In this document: one piece after another, positions 35,001 to 47,000 of the stretch
Numbering within the stretch: the stretch's first letter is position 1
Layout of the letters: the number at the start of each line of letters is the position of its first letter
DNA from: Gnetum montanum
Taxonomy: Eukaryota > Streptophyta > Gnetopsida > Gnetales > Gnetaceae
Direction of reading: 5' to 3'
Length of the DNA: 64,000 nucleotides
NCBI GenBank assembly: GCA_015680685.1
Contig: MNCI01011128.1
Span: 494,837 to 558,836, forward strand
The notes under the pieces: model-generated
Told to the model about the DNA's origin: nothing
What the model saw: only the letters and a program-made list of their open reading frames with translations
Databases searched by the model: none
Made by a program: the position numbers and the translations under genes

Positions 35001-38000
35001 AGGTAGATGACCCTTCCAGATTGCAGCCCACCCCTCTTCCTATGGGTACTAGAGCTTGACTAGTTCCTTTGGGTGCTACCCCAACAAACCAAGCTACTCC
35101 ACCTCGGCAGCATGGTGGTAGAAATTCTTCCAGAGTTGCAAGCACTCCAGATGCACCTCCTAGCGTTGGTATTTTTGTTGCAATATCTACACCCACGGCG
35201 TCGCCCCCTCACTTTGCCCCATGTATCTGTTCAACAACCGGTGTGTGCCCAATGCCATCTCATCACCAAATCCCAAAATACCAATGCCCCCTGCCATTTT
35301 TGGCCATGCCATGGCCATCCACCACACCAGGTGCATTTTTCTACCCCCTTTACCTCTTGACCACACGAACTCCCTCACAATGCCATTAATCTTCTGCACC
35401 ACCATGGCTGGAAGTGCTGCCATGGATGCCATAAACCAAGCTATTGCCATCAGAACCATTGCAGCAAGTACCATCTTCCCTTTCCTGGACAGAAATTGGC
35501 CAGTCCAAAGTGCGGTTCGCTGTTGTACCCTCTCTATCAGTCCCTACCAAGTTCTTTGCCTATTCCAGTCAAAAATAGGCATTCCCAAATATGTATCATG
35601 TGCCTGGCTAGGGAGAATGCCCAATGTCTATACAATTTTGGCTTGCACCCTTCCCTTCATGTGAGTGTAATAGATGGCTGGTTTTCCTTTATTGACCTCT
35701 AGTTGGATCTCCCTTTGCATCCCCTCCATTGCCATTAACAGGGCTGTAGCTTGCGTCACTGTAGACCTAGAAAACACCATCATATCATCTATGTAGTGGG
35801 CTACGACACTGTGCACCCCAGCAACCTGCAACCCTTGAACACCCTCGACAAGGCAATAGTCGTTTAAACAAGTTGATGAGTTGCCATTTAGTTAAACGCG
35901 ATATTGCGTACGCGATATCGCAGCCTGTCTCCTCATCTATAAATAAGAGGTAGACAGTTCTGATAGGCAATTTTTCAGTTCCTAGTTTAGTTTTAAGTTT
36001 TGATTTTAGTTCTTGTTTTTCTCTCAACCCTTTTCCTCCCAGTGTATGCCCACAGTGTGGTGATTGTAATTGTATGGCATCCTTATTCGAGTGTGACGTA
36101 CTTGGGCATGCACATGACCAGAAATAAAGATCGAGATTACTTCATTATTGCAGCATTCACTTAGCTTACTTATTTAATTAATTGTTATTTATTGCTTTCT
36201 TAGTTAATCTCTTCTCACCCTAAACCCTTGTTAAACGCGAAATGAGTACGACTTGATTACGAGCATTTAAGTGTGACTACTTGGTAACCCAATAGTGTAC
36301 CTAGGATTTGCGCTTGGTAATCCTAGTGGTAGTCGTGCACGAAGTCCAAGATGTGTACGGATGATTGAGGAACGAATGCTCATCGCATTTAAGCTAGCTT
36401 AGATTCTCTCTCACCCTTTCTCTCTTAGCTTAGTTAATATTATCTTCCATTGTCTTCAGGAGTAGCATTAGCATAGAAACACATCATACACCTCACTCTG
36501 GACTAAACCATACGTGACAAGCTAATACTAGTCCAGGTGGGAAGACAATGAACTGCGACCTAAGGATAACTGTCTAAATACCACAACTACCCTGTCTGCG
36601 GAGTTTGACCGGATCGTGCGTGAAACGCTTGTATTCGTATGGTTGAGTGTAGGGGTATCTCACCACTCATCATTGGCGTTGTTGCCGGGGATCGAACCCT
36701 AGTCGCTCGCGTGATAGGCAGGAATACTCACCACTATGTAGTTCTTCTCTTAACCCTTCTCTCCTAGTGTATGCCTGCAGTGTGGTGATTGTAATTGTAC
36801 GACATCCTTATTCGAGTGTGACGTACTTGGACACGCACATGACCGGAAATAAAGATTGAGATTACTTCATCATTGCAACATTCACTTAGCTTAATTATTT
36901 AATTAATTGTTATTTACTGCTTACTTAGTTAATCTCTTCTCACCCTAAACCCCTATTAAACGCGGAATGAGTACGACTTGATTACGAGCATTTAAGTGTG
37001 ACTATTTGGTAACCCAGTAGCGTACCTAGGATCTGCGCTTGGTAATCCCAGTGATAGTCGTGCACGAAGTCCAAGATGTGTACGGATGATTGAGGAACAG
37101 ATGCTCATCACATTTAGGCTAGCTTAGATTTTCTCTCACTCTTTCTTTCTTAGCTTAGTTAATATTATCTTCCATTGTCTTCAAGAGTAGCATTAGCATA
37201 GAAACACATCATACACCTCACTTTGGACTAAACCATACGTGACAAGCTAATACTAGTCCAGGTGGGAAGATAGCGAACTGTGACCTAAGAATAACTGTCT
37301 AGATACCACAACTAGCCTGTCTGCGGAGTTCGATCGGATCGTGCGTGAAACGCTCGTATTCGTATGGTTGAGTGGAGGGGTACCTCGCCACTCATCATTG
37401 GCGCCGTTGTCGGGGACAGTGCTAGTTACCTAGATTAGTTATATCATACAAGGTCGCTATATAGGAATTAACAATATATCTTTTAGAAAGAAATAATTAT
37501 AAAAAGTCACATATAAATTCACACACAATTGCACAACCATGCCTCTCCTACAAGACTACGATAATGCCACACCTAGTGAGGAAGTTCATTGGAGAACCAA
37601 CGAACTATATGACAATGANNNNNNNNNNNNNNNNNNNNNNNNNNNNNNNNNNNNNNNNNNNNNNNNNNNNNNNNNNNNNNNNNNNNNNNNNNNNNNNNNN
37701 NNNNNNNNNNNNNNNNNNNNNNNNNNNNNNNNNNNNNNNNNNNNNNNNNNNNNNNNNNNNNNNNNNNNNNNNNNNNNNNNNNNNNNNNNNNNNNNNNNNN
37801 NNNNNNNNNNNNNNNNNNNNNNNNNNNNNNNNNNNNNNNNNNNNNNNNNNNNNNNNNNNNNNNNNNNNNNNNNNNNNNNNNNNNNNNNNNNNNNNNNNNN
37901 NNCCTTAGAAAGATATTATGCACTATTAAATAACTGTCCAGGCCATGAGTTCTCCAAGGAAAGGCTAATGTACCATATCATTGATGGGCTTCGTGATGCA

Positions 38001-41000
38001 ACAAGAGAAACCCTAGGGATGTATGCCCAAGGTCAACTATACGAACTACGAACCCATCAAGTCCAAGAGCTTATTAAGCGGGTAGCAAAAGAAGAAGGAG
38101 AAATGGCTAGATGGGAGAGTGTTGAAAAACATCAACGGGACCAAAATCTCAACTTAACAAAGGTCCATAATCACAAGAAGGAGAAATCAACCTATCTCAA
38201 GGAGGAAAAATCATCTTTGCCAACACAACAAACACTAGAAGAAGTTGAGGCAAAGATCAATAAGATGTTGGAATGGACACATAAAAAGTGTGGAGAATTT
38301 ATTGATATTATTGGAGATAGAGTTTTGGCAACCCGAGAAGCAAAACAAAATATCATTAGACATTCGAAAAGAAGGGATGAAGAAAATAAGAGCTCAACTG
38401 CCAATCATACGTATGAATGCAACATTTGCCTGTACAATCATCCTAAGGGCCAATGCCCAATCTTGTTACATTTATATAGGCATTGGGGAAACACGTTACA
38501 CCCAGAGTTCGTACAGAGATATTGTGTTCGATCATAGTGGCAACAATCCCAATCGTGGGGGAAGCCGTCCCTAAACTGGAGACACCCTTCATATCACCCG
38601 AATCCTAATGCTTATCAAGTCCAATGCCCTGTTTCTCCAGCTGGGCCAACATACTCTATCTCACCGCATTATCATTCTCCCCAATACTATCAACCCATGT
38701 CCTCAACACAACCACCGCCTTTTGTACCTTACACTTGTCCTAAATTTCAACGTTCTCATCCTTTCCCTCCTTCTACATCGCCACCTATGGTTCTTGAAGT
38801 GTCTGCACCACATCAACAACCCACGAACGTCACTTGTGCTAATATTACTAATAGCAGTGAAAGACCTCCTCAACATCAAAAGCGTCCCTTCTTTAAACAT
38901 GACCGTAAGAAGGGACACCACAATTCCAAGGCCACTACATCCTCCAACTCGGCACAAGTCCAACATTGTGGTGCACCCTTTTCCTCGAACCCAACACCTT
39001 GTGTTACTTCATTAGGGCCACCAATTAACACTCCAACAACCATACGGCCCAATGAATACAACCATGGAGAGCGACATCCTGATCCTTGCATACCTTTTTA
39101 CGGTCCCAAGTATCATAGTGGGTCAACTTGTTATCCAGGAACCGCATCTCATAAATTGCCCCACTACGCTTACTACAATCAAGTGTGTGAACCCCAATGG
39201 GGTAGGGATGACCAAGTTTCAATGTTTCCAACATGCAAGGACCCTCACCTTTCATTTATTAATCCTCGCCATGCTCAACCATTTAGTTATGGGGGATACC
39301 CCCCATTCTAATAACAAGCAAGATTAATAACTACTTCTCATTTTCTTTAATTTTACAACTTTTTGTTTTCTAGTTTTGCATTTTTCAATTTCTTGTTTTA
39401 TCTTTTTGTCTTTTTGTCTTTTTACGTTTTTATAAGTAATCTTGTCTACGAATAAAACACTCATGTGGCTCGTTGGTTGAGGTGTGTTCTATGTTATCGA
39501 GTCTCGAGTGATCAATTATTTGGATAGTGAGCCCATTACACCCACTCATTTACTCTACAAATAAGAGGTTCTGTTCGAGGGTACAGTGATATTCTTAACA
39601 TCCTTGAAACTTAAAATTAATTTTGTGTTCATTGTGCCCAGAATGAAGAAGGATGGACCAAGAGGGTACAATTAGGGTGTGACATCAAGGGGACTTGCAG
39701 ATTCTCTTTGGTGATGTCTGTGGGAGTTGTCATGCAACGTGGTTGTACTAAGATCCTTGTAGATCTAACGAAAAATGGGAGTAAGAGTAATCAAAAGGTA
39801 CTTAAAAATCCAATGTTGTTCTAGGGGGTCCCACTGGAAAGACATGCACCCATGCCTGATGGTTGGTGGCTTCTCTGGATTCAGCAATCGAAAACAAAAA
39901 AAACAAAAAAACAAAGGAAGTGCCACAAAACAAAATCCACTCCTCCCTTGAACAAAATGCCAAGTGATCATACGCCTTGTTGTTCTGGTACTTTCATAGT
40001 CTCTCATCATGGGATGAAACAATGTGGTGTCACTGATTAGTGGAATGGACTTGGTCCTGATCTTGGAACGACGGGTTAATGACACCTTAATCATGTGTTA
40101 CATGTAGGATTCACTATGCCCTAGGTCAGTTACCTCATGTCCCAATCTCTCCAATCCCTTTTGTAGTCTGTCTCATCTTGCTGTCCATGTATTTGTAGCT
40201 TGTGTCTTGTATAGTGTAGAATTCTTACCTCACTCTGGTGATACTTACATGTGTGTGTTTTGTGGAACCAGTGTGGATTACATTTAACCCTTCTAGTGTC
40301 TACGGACATTTTAAGGTGTGGTTACGCAAGGGCATTATAGGTTGGAACCTGCTTTGGGGAGGGCCCACTTGCGTAATTTTTGTAATTTGCACTTATAACA
40401 CATCTTCCGCACATCATTTATTACCCTTAGCATATTGCCAACGATTTTCTTTCCCTTATTACTAACCCTCCGATTCAACGTTCCTATGAACCATCACATA
40501 GCCTTTTTCTCTACCATCCGAGGTCCTTATTGATAAATTCCACACCATCATAATTTTCGTGCCTTCAGAACTAGTTGAATTACCCTGGAACCCTTTAACA
40601 ATCGTCCAGATATCCTTAGTTTACATCGTTTAATTTAAAAAAAATAATATTAAAAATTCGATACATTCTCTAAGTGCCCTAACTTTGATGAAAATATTAT
40701 ATACGTGACCCCCCTGTGCTAATCAACATCATTTGCAATTGTTCATGCAGAGGAAGTTTTTCAAATTCCTCTCTACGACTCGCGATTGCATGTCCCTTGC
40801 TTTCATATCCATAACTCGCTCGTTGGTACTCCGATTTTCATTTCGTTTGAACCTACTTGAGCCCGGAGTGTTCAGCTTAGTCGTGGGAGAGGGGCACACG
40901 CCAAATAGCGCATAAATTTTTTGAAATTCATCATTGCCCAAAGGACATCTTTAAGGGTAATTAGTTGTAAAATTAAGAATAAATTGTGTCAAAAACAATT

Positions 41001-44000
41001 TCATCCCCTTAGCTATACCAGAAAATTAAATTTGGAAACCACCTAAGCAAAGAGGACTCAACATTATAATCTTTTGGGGACATGTTCTTCCAATAATTAA
41101 CATCACACGGAAATAAAGTAAATCTATTAAGGCAAGCAGTAAGGTATAACCTAACTTGGGTAACAATCTTACTAACGATTGGCCCTGTGTGATTGCAGAT
41201 GGCCCCGAAATGTGGACAACAGGAAGGTCTTCCTCAAGGTGCGATCAAACGACCTAGGAGAGGAGGAAGATGAGATCCTGCCGGACAACATGCAGAGCAG
41301 GAGGAACAATCATTTAGCTTCCACCAAGAGAACCTTGCTACTATACAATCAAGGCAGGTAGAAGGAGGAGCAGCTGTTGCGTCTGAATAGGGACGATATC
41401 TCATGTTGCCTCAAGATTGTGTTCAGACCATCCATGAAAGGACCATATTCACTGTAGTGATCATGGAATTAAACTTTGGACCTTTCGCAGAATTTGCTCC
41501 GGAGGCCATTAGGGATCACCTCAAAGGGTCCCCATTATAGCCTACCCTCTCTAAAAGCGGTGCCTGGTACTTAGGGGAAACGTACCAATTTTGGCACAAT
41601 AAAGAAGAAGGCACCACGGTTAACAATTGTGGTGTGATTGTTGATTTCTCTGTTCAAGCCATTTCGGAAGTATTAAACCTTTCGAATAGAGGGCTAAAGG
41701 TTGCTCAGAACCAGCTGGACACTTTCAGAACCGAGCAACTTAATAAACTGTTGACAAAGAATAAAAGGGTGGCGGAAGAAAAAGAGAAGGCTGATTGGGA
41801 TGCCTCTATGGCACAAGCACAAACTTACACGCATGCTAAGGCACTCAAGGCCTTACAAAAGGAGAAACTCCAAGCCATACTTCAACGCTATCAAATCTCA
41901 AAACTTGGAGTGCAAGAAAAGAGAAAGACACCTATGGAGGAGCCACCGCCACCAGGAACTACATAAGTTCCAACAATTTTGTAGCTGTAGAACATTCTTT
42001 GTGTTGTGTCTCAATCTTGTTTTGATTCCACACTGCGGCATAAACCCATTTTCGCCATCCAATAATTCCGTACCTATCCACTATGTAATCAATGGAGCTT
42101 GTTCTCACTGTAACTCGAGGACGAGTTTTCATTCAGTCGTGGGCGTATGATGAGTCGCCATTTAGTTAACTGCGATATCACGTACATGATATTGCATCCT
42201 GTCTCCTCATCTATAAATAAGAGGTAGATAGTTCTAATAGGCAGTTTTTCAATTCCTAGTTTAGTTTTAAGTTTTGATTTTAGTTCTTGTTTTTCTCTCA
42301 ACCCTTTTCCTCCCAATGTATGCCCGCAGTGTGGTGATTGTAATTGTATGGCATCCTTATTCGAGTGTGACGTACTTGGACACGCACATGACCGGAAATA
42401 AAGATCGAGATTACTTCATCATTGCAGCATTTACTTAGCTTAATTATTTAATTAATTATTATTTATTGCTTTCTTAGTTAATCTCTTCTCACCTTAAACC
42501 CATGTTAAACGCGGAATGAGTACGACTTGATTACGAGCATTTAAGTGTGACTACTTGGTAACCCAGTAGCATACCTAGGATCTGCGCTTGGTAATCCCAG
42601 TGGTACTCGTGCATGAAGTCCAAGATGTGTACGGATGATTGAGGAACGGATGCTCATCGCATTTAGGCTAGCTTAGATTCTCTCTCACCCTTTCTCTCTT
42701 AGCTTAGTTAATATTATCTTCCATTGTCTTCAGGAGTAGCATTAGCATAGAAACACATCATACACCTCATTCTGGACTAAACCATACGTGATAAGCTAAT
42801 ACTAGTCCAGGTGGGAAGACAGTGAACTGTGACCTAAGGATAACTGTCTAGATACCATAACTAGTCCGTCTGCGGAGTTTGACCGGATCATGCGTGAAAC
42901 ACTCGTATTCGTATGGTTGAGTGTAGGGGTACCTCGCCACACATCACAAGTCCATGACCATGATAAACAAGAGTGGTGACAACAGATCCCCCTGCTTCAG
43001 TCCTCTCCCAATTCCAGCGAACCCACAGTGTCTCCCATCAATGTCAAGGGAATACTTGCCACTCCATTGTATTTGAATGCAAAGGTTGACAAACTTTGCA
43101 TCAAACCCATTTTCAATCATCACCGTCCCGAGCACCCTCTAGCTTACAATGTCGTAAGCCTTGGTTATGTCCAGTTTGATGCACATGTTTGGAAATCTAG
43201 CCCTCTTAACTGAGTGCAAGATCTCTTGTAGAAGTAACACCTGGTCCTATAGGTACTTGCCCTTAACGAACCCCGCCTGATGTTCTCCAACCAACTTCCC
43301 CATCAGTGGTGCAAGGCATCCAACCAACATTTTGGAAAAGACACGCAATAGCGTGTTGCAGACCCCGATAGGCTGAAAATGTCCTGGTGCTATCAAGTTT
43401 GGGACCTTGGGTAGTAGGACAACCCTGGAGCAATTAATTTCCCTCCTAACTTGCTGCCAATTGAGCATACAGTTGTATGCATCAAGTAAGTTGGGTCCCA
43501 CCAAATCTTCAAACTCCCTAAAGAATTCAATTGGCCATCCATCCGGTATTGGAGCCTTGTTGGACTACATGGACTTCAAAACCTGCCTCAACTCCTCCCT
43601 TGAGAAGGGACGTAGTAAACTGACATTGTTAGCACTTGTGATAACCCTTGCAATCGGCAAGGAGATGGGTTCCTTGGCTTGCTAGCTCCAAATATCTCCC
43701 CAAAACTACTGCAATTTGTCCAGCCCTCTCTTGCTGCTCTGTAGGCCTTCCCTGCCAATTCCCTCAATCAAATGCTGGATTTTGCTTCTGTGGATCCTAT
43801 TCTGTTTGGTCGTGGTAAAGAAGAACCGTGTATGTTTGTCCCCTTCCTGCAGCCAAGTCACCCTTGACTGCTGTCGCTAGTAGCTCTCTTCCTCCCTATT
43901 CGGCTCCTGGAGTTCCCAAGTAGCTCTTGTTCTTCAACGTCCTTGGCTTCCCCCATTTCCTACAACTGTTGTATCTCCCACAATTCCATTTGCAATTGTT

Positions 44001-47000
44001 GCCTATATCCCTGAAAGCTATACTTGTCATCCATTGCTATGGCCTTGATCCTATTCTTCAGCTCTTGCAACCCATCCCTCAGGAATTGTTGAGGCTCTTG
44101 TGCTCCAGTGTAACCTCCCCAAGTGGCCTCCACCATCGGTTTCAACCAGGCTTTGCATAGCCAAGCCCACTCAACCCTGAAAGGCCTGGGCTCCTGTCTC
44201 TCCCCCAATCGTAGCTGGCACAAAATGGAGCAATGGTCTGAAGCCTGTCTCTCCTTTCCCTCTGCCGTGATGTCCCATTCCAGCATGAGGCGCTCACTAA
44301 CCCAAACACGATCAATCCTAGATTGGATGCAATCAATGCCCCTCCTATGATTGCTCCAAGTGAATTTACACCCCATGAGCTCCAGGTCAACCAACTCATA
44401 CTGACAGAGAAACCTGCCACATGCCTCAGCCCCCAGTGGATTAGTACATTCATGTCCATATTTTTCCCAACAAAAGAGCCATTGGTTGAAATCTCTCAGC
44501 AACAACCATCTAGCAAGATTGGGGATGACCCCTGCCACCCGTATAAGCTCTTGTAGTTGGATCTCCTAGTTCTGCGCTCTATAAAAATTTGTGATCCAGA
44601 GAGCCGCTTACGGCATGTGGACAGTTTGGCTGCAATCAGACTCATCAACGAATGTGATTGGGATTTTGGCCAAAATGGCCAGGCCTCTCGCTCATCCCTT
44701 GCTAGGCACCATCTAGATTGTCCATCCCTCCCAGATCAGCAACTTCCTTTCAATCCTTTGTACCTTGGTCTCCTACAAACAAACAACCTCGCAACCTGCC
44801 TCCCTCACCACCATTTGTAGGGTATCCCTTTTGTAGGGGATACCCTGGTCCCGGTGGTTCCAAGTCAGCACCTTCATGGAGATGTAGACACGTGATGGTT
44901 GTACACCTCCTGCAGCATTCGTTGCACCCCCAAATCCAACTCCCACTATGTGGCCTTCTTGTTGGCTGTAGTTTTATTTGGTTGGCCAAGGTTGTTGTCT
45001 GGCCTGAAAACCATTGCACCTTGCTGTCCCTCTGCCTTCTTTGTGGGCTAGATGTCCTGCATTTTTGGCTTTGTAGAACCCCAGCTGCCTATAATTCAAT
45101 CCCCCAACAGGGGTAACTCCACTGTTGAGTTTTGCACTGCAATTCTGGGAACCGATGGGGTGTAGGGAGATCCCACCACCCCCACTTCCTCACGCTTGTT
45201 TGCCTTCTCAGCCATGCTACTAGCCTGCAGCGGCACTGGAACCTCCTCCTCCACTTGAGGCTGCACATTCTTTGACCTCTGCTGTCCATCTTTTTGCCTT
45301 GTTGCGGTTTGAGCTTGTGGGTGCTTTGCAACAGCCATGGTATCCTGCTTCAAGGTTTGACCCTTTTTGCCCACCAGATTCTAGCTCGTGGTGACCTCCA
45401 CTACTCCCTTGCATCATTCCGATGCAGGATGTCATGTCCCACAAGTTGTGTACAGTGGATGCCCCTCCCTGTGTGCCAACAAACTTTCAAATTTGACTTG
45501 GATTTTCTCTTCTCCCCTTCACAGTGTCCATTGCTATCTCCTCGACCAAATCTTCCATTTTCAATGACCTCCACACACAGAACCGGGCGTAGCCCATGCG
45601 ATCCATGGACTATGTGAAGGTATCGAATCTGATAAATTCCTTGCGAAAGACTTTAGGAACCCCAGTGTCCAGTACTCCAGCGGCAAGCCTCCAAACCGGT
45701 GCCCGATTGAACAAACTATTGTCATGATGTGCCCGATTGAACAAACTATTGTCATGAAATGTATTTTTTTTCTACATGTCAGAATAGATCCCTATGCCAG
45801 GCTTAATCTATATGAAAACCAAATTCATTAATGTTTCATAATGTTATTGGAATCTCTTTCAAGTTTTCCAACCCCCAAAGTTTTGGTACCTTTCTCCTTT
45901 TCTGAAACTTATATCATAACGTGACTCAATTCATATCCACAATTAGACTGGGACCTCCAATTTTTTGAGGATTAGTTAATACAGCATCGGCACAGACATT
46001 GCTATAGAAGTGATAGCTATTGACAATTGCAATAGTAAAAACAATTTTGTTTTGGAGCATTGCATATTCATTACTATACTGTCAACTCCAATCAGAAGCA
46101 ATGACCAAAATTTTTTTTAATAGAAAGATCAGAGTGTTGGAACAATGTTCCCTTTTTCATCGATTCTGTAGCTGAAATGAACATACTTCAATTTCCCCTT
46201 CTTTGATGCATCATTTTGCTTTCTCATTTCTAAATTGCATATGAAGCATATTCTGAATTATGAAGAATACCAAGATATCTACAAAATTGAATACGGTCAT
46301 TTAAATGGTAACCTTTTTTAGGATTTTTGATTCATCTAAATACTTCTTCATAGAAGTTGAAGAACACTGGACAGTAGAGGATGCTTTATTACTATTTTTG
46401 TTTTCTTAACCACTGCTTGTCTTTTTCTTAACGGGATCCACCAAGATGTCTACAAAATTGAATACATTCATTTAAATTGGGACCTTTTCTTCTTTTTGAG
46501 TGTTTTTTATCTATCCGCATACTTCTTCATGGACGCTGAACAACACTGGACAATAGCGGATGCTCTATTACGTTTTTTGTTTTCTTTACCAGTGCTTCTC
46601 TTTTTCTTACCAGGGTCCAGTTCAAACTGCTATCTTTTTTTTTATAAAAAATATGGCACTAAAATTCATGCAAGTTTGTGTGCCTTCCTGGATCCCTTTA
46701 ACAATTGACACAACGATACTTACCTGCATTTTTAACTAGTTGAAATGAACAAAGCTTTGCTTTAGGTTTTTTAAATATAGAGTTTGTGCACTTAGACAAA
46801 AAAAATGCACACGTTAACATTGATTGATCTGTGCATGTAAACATATTAAACATCAATTTTTAAATGCAAAGATTGAAACCTAAATTGAGGCATAGCACAT
46901 ATGAGATTGTTGATTGTCACAATTGATAGCACTCTCTATGCATCGTACAAAGCAATTTGTCTGGGATCTGCACATGGTCATCGTTAACAGTTATTAACAG

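Larger units (their letters stand above)
35869..42951 (+). mobile_element. Forward Athila/Tat-like LTR element lacking pol, with three LTRs and CAAGT target duplication
   Basis: The body is 35874-42946, flanked by CAAGT at 35869-35873 and 42947-42951. The order is complete LTR, 64-nt tRNA-Asp copy, 5'-truncated LTR, primer site, gag, a spacer with an extra ORF, and 3' LTR. Protease, RT, RNase H and integrase are absent: gag passes directly into the T-rich spacer that follows integrase in element C. It is therefore non-autonomous, presumably moved by relatives like element C. The two outer LTRs are both 799 bp and very similar, so the insertion is younger than the left stack. It lies in the RT region of LINE C, inside intron 1. 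Confidence 0.92.

Noticed and set aside
36674-36737. tRNA-Asp gene on the minus strand
   Set aside because: It includes the complement of CCA, which plant tRNA genes do not encode, lacks the 5' part of the tRNA, has several changes in paired arms, and sits exactly at an LTR end.
38608-39327. Several overlapping open frames on both strands over the gag tail
   Set aside because: Shadows of the Pro/His-rich gag frame at 37539-39311; low-complexity composition keeps other frames open.
44123-45617. Plus-strand open frames of 75-132 codons
   Set aside because: Antisense shadows of the GC-richer minus-strand LINE endonuclease and ORF1 region.
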